Positions 54,413-64,000 of a DNA stretch of 64,000 nucleotides are shown in pieces (within the stretch, counting starts at the first letter, position 1; each line of letters begins with the position of its first letter). Under the pieces are notes generated by a model that ran no database searches, was not told the DNA's origin, and was given only the letters and a program-made list of their open reading frames with translations. The translations under genes and the position numbers were made by a program. Source of the stretch: Pogona vitticeps (Eukaryota > Chordata > Lepidosauria > Squamata > Agamidae); contig NC_135793.1 in NCBI RefSeq assembly GCF_051106095.1, positions 7,613,001-7,677,000 of the forward strand, in the 5' to 3' direction.

Positions 54413-55204
54413 GGGAGAGAGAGAAAAATGAAACTGGCAGATTTGCCCATCTTAATAACATTGGATGGGTCTTGTTCTCCCCTAAATCTCCGGGGTCTAC
54501 TCACAGTGCCAAAAAAAAATGCTCACCTGCCCTCCCCCGCAGAAACTAGAGGTCGTTAGAAGCCCATTTTTAATTTTTAACAACAGATATTTTGGCCTGT
54601 AGAGTGGCCTGTCGAGGGAAGAGGCTGCGATCCATTTTAAAAGACCAAAGTCTTCCAGAAGTTGCAATTCACTTTTTTTTAATTTTAATGAGGGGGGGGG
54701 AAAGATCAGCAGAATGTTATGACGCTCCAAATGTATCTTTGTGAGTGATTTGATCTAAGCCCAGGGCTTTGAGCACTTAGCCAGCTTCGTTTCAATCCCT
54801 GTTTGTTCAGCAGCGTTAGGGCTGCCTCGTGTGATTGCCGCCTGTCTCTCCATCTCTCACCCCCCCTCCCTCTTACCTTTAAAACCTACACGGTGCAGCA
54901 GTGCCTGCTCCGTGCTCAGACTAGTTGCACCTGTTAAATTCCAAAGCTTGGAAGTTTGCACGTGTTTTCAATTCTGCAAATAGTTCTCCGATTTCCTCTG
55001 TTCTCTGAGCCACGAGTCAATATATAATTGTTTTGGCGGGGTTTCTTTTGGAATAGTCCGAAGAGTTATTCAATAAAGTATGTATCTTATTTTGCAACTT
55101 GCGTTAGTAAATAGATTATTAGGACCTTCTTAAGCCAGTAGATTCTTTGCCTTTTGGAAGTTTTCTCTGTTGTATAATAATCATCACGAGCTTTCAGTTC
55201 ATTT

Positions 55205-55405
55205 CTGACATAGGGTGACCCTTTTTAGGTCTTTTTAGGTAGAAAATGCTCAGAAGTGCTTTACCCTTCCCTTCCTCTAGGGGCAACCCTGGGACTGTGC
55301 AGCTTGCCCAGAGCTACATAGGTTAACCTTTCTCTTGGGAGGCACAGGGGGGAATTGAACTCTCAGCTCCTGGGTACTCAACTTATTGAGCTATCCCAAG
55401 AGCTA
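55205..55405 (-). mobile_element. Sauria-type SINE, minus strand
   Basis: 'GGGTGACCCTTTTTAGG', 'CCTTCCTCTAGGGGCAACCC', B-box complement 'GGGGAATTGAACTCTC'. Adjacent to a second copy. Confidence 0.7.
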
Positions 55406-55423
55406 ATAATAATATAATAATCA

Positions 55424-55640
55424 TGTGCCATCAAGTCCATTCTGACTTATGGTGACTCTTTCCAGGGCTTTCCAGGTAGAGAACACTCAGAAGTGCTTTA
55501 CCCTTCCCTTCCTCTAGGGGCAGCCTTGGGACTGTGCAGCTGGCCCAAGGCCACCCAGGCTGGCTCTTCTCCCAGGAGGCACCAAAGGGGAATCGAACTT
55601 CCAACCTCTGGCTCAGCATCAAAACTATAGAGCTATCCCT
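55424..55640 (-). mobile_element. Sauria-type SINE, minus strand
   Basis: 'GTGCCATCAAGTCCATTCTG', 'ACTTATGGTGACTCTTTCC', 'CCTCTAGGGGCAGCCTTGGG', B-box complement 'GGGGAATCGAACTTCC'. Near full length and less diverged than its neighbour. Confidence 0.8.
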
Positions 55641-55999
55641 GTCACAGCTTAGAGAAAATCTCGTCTACTGTTTAACTGTTGCGCCACAGGCACAACTTTA
55701 ATTGACTTTCGCAGGAGCATAAGAAACATCCCTGCTGGATCAGGCAGAGATTTTATCACAAGAATGAAACGGTGGCCCTCCAACTGTTGATGCGCTTCAA
55801 ATCCCACGAGCCCCAGACAGCATGACTAATGGTTAGGCACCAGGGAGATAAATCTACTCCAGTAGGTTCTGGGAAGCTGCGGGTTCCCCATCACCCAATC
55901 CTGCTTTCCTTTTTCTCCCAGTAGCCACTGGGATGTCTCCCCCTTGCATTTACTTTTGTACATATTACACTACATTGCTTTTATTTATTGCCTTATCTG

Positions 56000-56165
56000 G
56001 CTCTCCAAGGAGCATCGGATGAGACGCAGGCACATTCTGCCCAGTGCAAATATTTATTTTATGCTAGCAGCATCCCTGTGGGGTAGGTTTTTCTGAGACA
56101 CAAAATAGGGAATATGTGACAGGCCTGAGGTCACCCAGTAACTGCACCAGTGAGCTGGGATCTAA
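56000..56165 (-). mobile_element. MIR-like SINE, minus strand
   Basis: 'CATCCCTGTGGGGTAGGTTT', 'GACAGGCCTGAGGTCACCCA', 'GAGCTGGGATCTAAAC' give the minus-strand order of the squamate MIR-like SINE. Confidence 0.6.
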
Positions 56166-56167
56166 AC

Positions 56168-56305
56168 ATGATCCTTGCTGGTCTTTGCTGTTGACCTATG
56201 GCAACCCTACAAATGACCGATCTCCTAAATGTCTTGTCCTCAACAGCTCAGTTCTTGCAAACTCAAGCCTGTGGCTTCCTTTAGGGCGTCTGTCCATCCT
56301 GCCTT
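56168..56305 (-). mobile_element. BovB LINE fragment
   Basis: The minus strand gives [18 protein letters not shown], then the tail region with 'GGTTGCCATAGGTC' related sequence. It lies next to the TTCC repeat. Confidence 0.7.
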
Positions 56306-56326
56306 CCTTCCATTCATCATCAGCTT

Positions 56327-56424
56327 CTTCCTTCCTTCCTTCCTTCCTTCCTTCCTTCCTTCCTTCCTTCCTTCCTTCCTTCCTTCCTTCCTTCCTTCCT
56401 TCCTTCCTTCCTTCCTTCCTTCCT
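56327..56424. repeat. (TTCC)n microsatellite
   Basis: About 24 TTCC units, followed by a short (ATT)n. The PSFL/KEGR frames are repeat translations. Confidence 0.97.
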
Positions 56425-58080
56425 CTTTATTATTATTATTTGGAGATTTATGCCACTTTTCACAATCTATGTTCCTGCATATATCAATGCAGAGATAAAA
56501 GCCTGCATGCACACACGCCAAACAATCCCCATGTTTGCTGTTCCTCCTCTGTCAGTAGTGACAGAGAAACTGTGTTGTCAGAAGTGGGGTTTCCAAGAGC
56601 CAGGCCTAGCTACTGCCAGTAAATGATGGACTCTGTGTACTTGCCTCTCAGGCTCAAACTGTATGATAGATTTAATACATTATTAGAAGCAAAGCTCCCT
56701 TTATAGGGAAAAGACATCTGTTTACCCTGGCACAAAGTTGCCTGGCTCTGCATGTTGCAAATTTGCTTGCTGACATGTATCATCAGGAGGTAAAAACAGA
56801 AATCATGTGGACATCAGATTGCTCAGACATGGAGCTTTGAAGGAATTGTGTGACTGGAGGGAAAACATTGTAATAGGCTTTTTTTCTTCTAATGTGTGAT
56901 TTCACCTGTAATAAGCAATTCTAGCCTCTGCTCTTTACAGCTTCAAGCTTCCCCTAGTGCTTCTCTATCAACCTCTCTGAATAGCAGATTCTTCTTCTAT
57001 CCATCTGTTGTTATCCAGATGCAGTGCTCAGTTGTGGGTAGCAATATTGCTGCCAAATCATCTCTTCTACTTATGCTGAATGGAGGCTTTCAAAATCTCT
57101 AATTGATTGGGTGAGATATAGGTATAAATTATGGCCTAGCACAAAATGGGTCATACCTTTTACACGCAGAGATCTTTCATCTATTTATTTCTTTTACGTT
57201 TTAACATTTGTCTCACGCTCCTCCCCACCCTAATCCCATTGCCGTCAGCTATTCTAGAGGGAAGATACTCACACATCCCCTACGATCAACATTTTTGCTC
57301 TTGCTAATCTGGTATGGCGGAAACTGCTGAACCGATCCTGCTGTATTGCACATTTTATAAAGACTCGTGCAATCTACTTTTTTTAACCCAATTTTAGAAC
57401 ATCATCCGAATGTGGTCCATCACTTTCCTCCCCTCTGATTCATCCAGTGAAATTACAGCTAAGGTTGCAAAATTTTGTGCAGTGGCTTGTTTAATCAGAA
57501 AACACATGATTAAATCACTGCAGTAATTGGATTAGAGACTTACACTTAACCGCAATTTGAGTTTCAGTCTGCTTTGTACTGATGGGAAGTACCGTATGAT
57601 TTGATATTGTATTTTAGTTTGGGATATCTTATTATGCCGTATAGTCATAACAAGGGATGGGCCCTCGAGTTGTGGGACTTGTTGAGTTGGGCTTGAGTTG
57701 CATTGGCGACTCGACTCAGAGTTTTTTCATTCAATGACTTGGACTTGATGTTTGACTCTGAAACCCACCCACCCCTCCCTTTTTTCCTGGGGAAAAAATC
57801 TTGGGACTTGATAGCAAAGACAAACTCAAACTTGGGACTAGGGCCAATATCCCTGACAATAACAATAAAATCAACCCCATTGGCTCATTGAGACACGATT
57901 CAGGTTTTTAACTGCAGAGGCTGGGGTTCGGATCTGGGCTTCTGGCATCCCTGTGGTGGGGATGGTGTAGGTGACTACCTACAGCCTAGAGATTATGGAT
58001 TACTTGCTCTCCTGAGTCCTCTCTATTCTGGGAAGGGGTTTCAAGGATGAACCAGCCAGTTCCTCCGTGAAGATGATGGA
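56425..58080. other. Intergenic with weak repeat scraps
   Basis: About 57652-57858 may be a MITE (AGGGATGGGCCCTCGAG against GGGCCAATATCCCT). About 57880-57960 is a tRNA-SINE scrap. No gene. Confidence 0.35.
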
Positions 58081-58084
58081 AAAG

Positions 58085-58530
58085 TAACTTTTTGGACCAT
58101 AACTTGTCGCAGAGTTTGGAACGTGGGTTGAATTCCTTTAGCTGCATCAAAATGCAGGGGTTCACGGAGTGGAATAGCTTCAGGTTCTCCTTTTCTCATG
58201 AAGTGGCACTTCCAGTCTCAGTTAACTCACTCTGAGACATTAGTAAGAGAAAGAATAAAAGGTGTCATTACTTACAATTGAACAAATCAAACAGGAAACT
58301 GACAAACACGTTTGCTTTCGACAAGAGACTTAAGCAAACTCTTGAGGAGAGAAACAAACACTCAGAGATGCAGGGCTCTCTCTGAATTCTGAGGCGGGAG
58401 GGAACAATTGGTTCGTGTTGGATACCTTGGCAGTCTCCCCAGCCAAGAAAGATTGTTTCCAGCCACACCTGCTAGAGGCAGCATGCAAGGTTGTAAAAAC
58501 TCCGGTATAACTCCTCCCCGAATAGAGGGA
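58085..58530 (+). repeat. Unclassified repeat family, copy E
   Basis: 'GGTTGAATTCCTTTAGCTGC', 'GGGTTCACGGAGTGGAATAG', 'CACTCTGAGACATTAG', 'TCATTACTTACAATTGAAC', 'GAGGCGGGAGGGAACAATTG', 'GGCAGCATGCAAGGTTG', in the same order as copy D. Confidence 0.65.
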
Positions 58531-60318
58531 TCCTTGGATAATTCTGGGAGTGGTAGTCTAAATAAATAATTTTTTCCAAGATTTTATATTATGGGAGCTT
58601 GACATCAGGGTCAACAACAAAAAAATGTGAATAATCATTAGGAATTAATTAGGTAACAACTCTAATTGCACTTGCCAGCTGAGGGGTGAGGCACATCAAA
58701 TGTGTCAGTAACAGCAATTTCTCCTTCCCATAGAACTGCTAAGGCAGGGTGCAGAATCCACAACTCTTCCAGTGTCATAGGACTACAATTCCCATCATCC
58801 CTCATTATCAACTATGTTGCCCTGAGCTGCTGGGTGCTGGAATACACCCACTTCAGGAAGGCTAGAGGTTTCCCTGTGTAGAATCCTATCAAGATTTTAC
58901 TCTGGATCGGATTCTAACCTGAGATTAATTACCTGCAAACTGCAGCTAATTAACGAGGTGCTGGCTGTCCAACTGGCTTGTGACCAGACACTCTACCAGC
59001 ACCTTGTTAATTAGCTCCATTCTGCTACCTTAGCTTATGTGATTTCTCCTACCCCAGAGTGAAGCCCTAATGAGATTTTTGGGCAGCGTGTATTTTTTGA
59101 AAGATGGAGTGGAGGGATAGATTTCCAAATCTGGATTTCCAAGTCTCCTTTATCCTGATACTCTGGACCACCCAATTTCTGTGCCCTTCAAGCCCTTCTC
59201 AGTTCAAATGGGCCCAAACCATTCTTGACCTGCTGATGAAGCAAGCAAAATGCCTCTGCAGTTCCCACCTCTTGCTTTTTTTATTACTTTAATTATTTTT
59301 AATCTACCGTGAGGTTGTAACACAGTGTGGGAAAACATACAACAGTTTCTGAAGTGAGTAATTTTGACCTTTTGGGAAGACGAATTAAGCTTCTGTTCTA
59401 GAATATTTCCTTTAAAACGGCAGAGAAAAGGGACAAAAAGGCCGAGTGTCGGGTGAGATGAAATCCCAGCGACTATTTAGATGCTGCCGTGTTCTGAAAT
59501 ACTTTGTTTTTCACCCGTTGGAAGTATAGGATACATAAAACCAACAGCAGATATAATAACATCTTCTACTTGGGTTGTGGTTTGGCGTTGTGTTTTCCCC
59601 TCATGGCTTCCTTGAAAACGGTCCTGCAGTAAACACAACAGTCCAGATGCCCTAAACCTAGCCATTTACTCTGGATCGGAGCCACTTGATTCCTGCTTGC
59701 CTCTTTATCAGAGGCAAGTGGCCACTCTGTGTGTGGATGTTTACCTGTCTGCCTCTGTGTGTGTTTCTGTGTGAATGTGAATGCTTCTGTGCATGTACAC
59801 ACATGTGTGAATACTGCACACACACACACGTTGGCTACTGTGCCTTTCAGTCATTCACCTACAATGGGCACCAACCAGCGATGAAACTAATCCTATAGAG
59901 GTGGTGGGCACCACCTTTTTTGGCATACAGGAGCTACGCCCAAGCCTTATTAAAAAAAAAATCCGCCGAGACATGTGATGAAGAGAGCGTGCAGCCCTCA
60001 CCCCCTTCATCATCTCTTGTTGCTCAGACGAAAAGCGAGATTCTGAGCAGGAAAGCCTTTTCTGTATGTGTGTAGGATCTCTCTCTTAAGCAGAACTGTA
60101 AACAAAACCGAACACCCAAACAAGCCAACTTTAGCAGACTGAACCCCTTTATAATCATCCTTACATCAGTGGATCAACAGGTTGGGCCTATGATAAAGTA
60201 CTAGATCTTATTTAGTCATTTTGTAAATATTTGCCTGTTTGGGCTCCCAATGTGCAGTGCTCTCTGACCGGGGCTTCCAGCTCCACCTCCGTACACCTAC
60301 CATAGTTTTGTATACCAA
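58531..60318. other. Intergenic, nothing firm
   Basis: About 58760-58860 contains a MITE-like piece ('GGACTACAATTCCCATCATC'). A short CA repeat is at 59815-59832. No gene. Confidence 0.4.
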
Positions 60319-60319
60319 C

Positions 60320-60366
60320 TAGAGGAATTTAACCAAAAATTCAAAACTTTGCAACAGTTTGGGCAT
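60320..60366 (-). repeat. Unclassified repeat family, short copy F
   Basis: 'GAGGAATTTAACCAAAAATT' and 'CAAAACTTTGCAACAG' match the reverse complement of the family's left end. Confidence 0.4.
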
Positions 60367-60894
60367 CGTCGCCCCCACTCCGACCCCGACGATCTTTTAA
60401 TCCAAATGAAAGTGAGAGCCACCATTCATTTAATGTGGGCCTGATGCCCCCCCCCCCAAATGAAATGGTACACCCTGGGAAATTAAAATCTGTTAATTAA
60501 GTAGTGCAGACATAATCTCCTTGCAGGATTTCCATGCAAAGATCAGACAACCGCCAAGATATATCTGTCTAGGATCATTAGTAGTGGTGCCAGTTAGAAA
60601 ATAAATTTACGAATATTAAATTGCTAAGGAAGCTTGAGATGTATTCCATGATTAATCTTTCAAACAGTTAAAGATCTAATTTTTAAAAAAAATTTTTTTA
60701 CTAAAATTACCAGTCAGATTAAAGTCAGATTTGGGGATTTGTTAGTTACAGTAACAAAGTAACATTTCTCAACAGTAGCAAAGTAACATGTCTCAACATT
60801 GATTGTTGTTCAGAATAATGTTGCCATTATATGGCGATTAAAAGAACTCATTTTAAAATCAACAATGAAATTTTGGACAAATTAGGATAACAGG
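60367..60894. other. AT-rich intergenic DNA
   Basis: No gene or repeat is recognised. Complex AT-rich sequence. Confidence 0.4.
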
Positions 60895-61848
<954 letters not shown>

Positions 61849-62193
61849 TTGGGATTCCAGCTGCTCAGAACAGCTGGGACAATGGTGATGGGAGCAGTAG
61901 CTGGACAAGATATGGATAGATGCCAGTTCTGTCTCCACATTTATTCTGGCAATACGATTACAGGACCTAACAACGTCACAAACAAGATCAAGGGTACCTT
62001 TACCTGCTCCTCTGCCAATGTTATCTACACTTTCTTTTGCCAACAATGGCCCTCTGCACTTTACATAGGTCAAACAAATCAGTTTCTGCACAAAAGAATT
62101 AATGAATACAATGTGGACATTAGGAAGGGCAATACACAGAAACCTGTTTCAAATCATCCTCAATCACTGGGCCTACTGGCTGGGAATAATTAG
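61849..62193 (+). mobile_element. Penelope-like element, GIY-YIG endonuclease fragment
   Basis: The 114-residue frame reads CSSANVIYTFFCQQWPSALY, then IGQTNQFLHKRINEYNVDIR, KGNTQKPVSNH. This is the 'YxIxCxxCPSALYIGQT' form of the GIY-YIG domain of Penelope-like retroelements. Only this part of the element is present. Confidence 0.7.
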
Positions 62194-62279
62194 AGTTGGA
62201 GTCCTGCCATTTCCCCATCCTGGATTTAAGGGCACTGTATTTGTTCCAACTTGAGTTTTTTTGTTACAAGTGATACATC

Positions 62280-62703
62280 CAGTGCTTCACAAGACAAATG
62301 CCTCACAAGACAAAAAACTCGCAAGACAAATGGTCTTGTCAACAGGGTTGATGACTCGCAAGACGAATGTTCCTATGGCCGTGCTACGCAAGACGAATGT
62401 TTCCCGTTTTTTGTTCCTGCCTCATGTTTGCTGATTTTTAAATGTTTTTCTATGATGTTTAAAAAGTTAAAGTTTTTTGATTGACATTTTTAAAATCATC
62501 TGCACAATATGTATGGCTTTAAAGAGCACTTAATAAACCCTTTGTAAACCAAATTTGACTTTGTTCTGACTTTTTTTGCCCATAGGAACGCATTAATTAG
62601 ATTTCAATGCATTCCTATGGGAAAACGCATTTCGCAAGATGAATTTTTCGCAAGACAACATTAACCGCGGAACGAATTAAATTCGTCTTGCGAGGCATCA
62701 CTG
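62280..62703. mobile_element. Tigger-like MITE (CGCAAGACGAA type)
   Basis: The right end is 'GTCTTGCGAGGCATCACTG' followed by TA. The left end is degraded (CAGTGCTTCACAAGACAAAT). 'CGCAAGACGAATGTT' recurs inside, and 'CCTATGGGAAAACGCATTTC' resembles other members. 424 bp, non-coding. Confidence 0.7.
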
Positions 62704-62705
62704 TA

Positions 62706-64000
62706 CAGTGATTTTCAAATCTCCCAATACACCGTGCATGTTTGCAGATGTCTATATATACCTTCTTCTCCCGTAAGCAATATACACACAACTTTCCCTC
62801 TCTTTCAGTTTTGTAAGCTGTCAGCAAGGTTTGACTGCTGGCTGTGCAGGTCTCTTCGTACGGCTGTGAGAGTTACCTATGGGGATGGAGGCCAGTTCTA
62901 GATGGGGTGCTGATATCAGTGTGTAGTCTGTGTGTTCCCTGCAGGCTTCAGAGTCTCAGTGTAAGGAGGGAGTCACTCTGATTCAGCAGATGAAGGGGGA
63001 AAAAATAGAGATAACATTTCACTGACCCAATAATTTTGGGAGAAACAAAAAAGAAACAGGATTCCTCTCCAACGGTGAGCAACAAGGTCAGTTCTACTAC
63101 TTTAGGCTGTTTTGAGCTATTTCTAGGATTCCTGACAGTCCTGGAAGGGAAATTTGCTCTTTGAAACCCATTTATACTTTAGGCATGATTATATGTTTGC
63201 CTCTCTCCCCTGCACCGGATGAAGGGTTGGAACAGTGGGGCATAGACTCCCCAGTGAACTTGCTTTGCCTCCACCTTCCCATTCACCTGTGGAGGTAAAG
63301 AATAAGAGCAAAAGGAAGGTCATATGGTATCCTTCCCATGTTTTAAGCTACAACTCTTGTCAGTGTGACTACAAGAAGCAGAAAAGCAGGAATTACGATG
63401 ACTTCCTCCCTTTTAAAAATGTTGAAATGTGACACAGCGCTAATGTGATACAGCGCTAAATTTGACAAGGCCAGGGTGTGGGAGGAAAAGAGAGAGAAGC
63501 AATTCAAAATTTCTTTGTTGGAAAGGAGAAAGATGCTTACCGGAAGGGAATGTTCTGGTTTACTTGCCACATACCTGAAGAACTCATGATCACTGTCACC
63601 TAGGTCAGACTGGGTGTCGCCCCTTCAGCCTGATATAGGCAATCAGACTACAAGCCGAAACAAAGCAACTTGCTAGGAATTGTCACAAAAATGTAGACCC
63701 CTTCACTGCCCATTCAAAAACAAATCAGTCTCAAATATTTTGCATCAGGGACGGTTAATTATACTACACTGTTCCTGGGAGTTAAACCTTCTTTCCCAGC
63801 TACTGTGACAATTGCAGTTGAGCTCAGAGATATCAGGAAGCAAACTAAGGAGGGGGACACATGATGTCACAGATCCTGCTGCTCAGAAAGTCCAGGGGCT
63901 TTAACCCAGGGAGCCCTGGGTCTACCTAACGTTTTGGGTAATTCGTGGTCCACCCACGTTTTGGGTAATTCTGAAAACCTCAGGGTTCCTCCATGGACAC
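62706..64000. other. Intergenic, nothing recognised
   Basis: No gene or mobile element is recognised. A short direct repeat, 'ACGTTTTGGGTAATTC' with slight variation, occurs at about 63928 and 63957. Confidence 0.4.

Overview
This window is from a vertebrate, almost certainly a squamate reptile (lizard-type) genome. It carries two intron-bearing housekeeping genes with vertebrate exon structure, set in a repeat landscape typical of squamates: BovB LINEs, Sauria-type tRNA SINEs with BovB-like tails, L2/CR1 LINE 3' ends, palindromic hAT MITEs, TA-flanked Tigger/pogo-like MITEs and Penelope-like fragments. Most other open reading frames are chance or repeat-derived.

The centre is a head-to-head pair. 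CETN2 (centrin-2) runs on the minus strand from 31071 to 21682 in five exons, giving a complete 172-residue protein. NSDHL (the sterol 4-alpha-carboxylate 3-dehydrogenase of cholesterol synthesis) runs on the plus strand from 33349 to 41173 in seven coding exons, giving 345 residues, with an inferred noncoding first exon ending near 31720. Between them lies a CpG-rich bidirectional promoter (about 30.88-31.76 kb) with eight CCAAT/ATTGG boxes. The same two genes are divergent neighbours on human Xq28, so this is ancient conserved linkage. The CETN2 start codon stands alone on exon 1, directly against its splice donor. The NSDHL N-terminus is a seven-residue exon, much shorter than in mammals.

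Layout: 1-20.8 kb is gene-free and rich in MITEs, SINEs, L2 tails and one 348-bp compound tetranucleotide repeat. 20.8-31.07 kb is CETN2; its last intron holds a decayed, autonomous-sized hAT transposon (22296-25949) that itself contains a Penelope-type fragment. 31.1-31.7 kb is the shared promoter, and 31.7-41.9 kb is NSDHL with L2, SINE and MITE insertions in its introns. 42-64 kb has no recognised gene. It holds BovB pieces, two copies of a LINE tail with a terminal zinc finger, Sauria SINEs, simple repeats, a Penelope GIY-YIG fragment and TA MITEs. A GC-rich patch near 52.4-53.1 kb could be the 5' end of another gene, but this is weak.

The main repeat observations are an unclassified repeat family with about six members here, one of them split by a hAT element with a perfect 8-bp target duplication; hAT MITEs that carry ZNF143-like motifs; and a TA MITE in an NSDHL intron with three YY1-like motifs. 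I see no new gene system; the novelty lies in gene structure details and in the transposon fossils.
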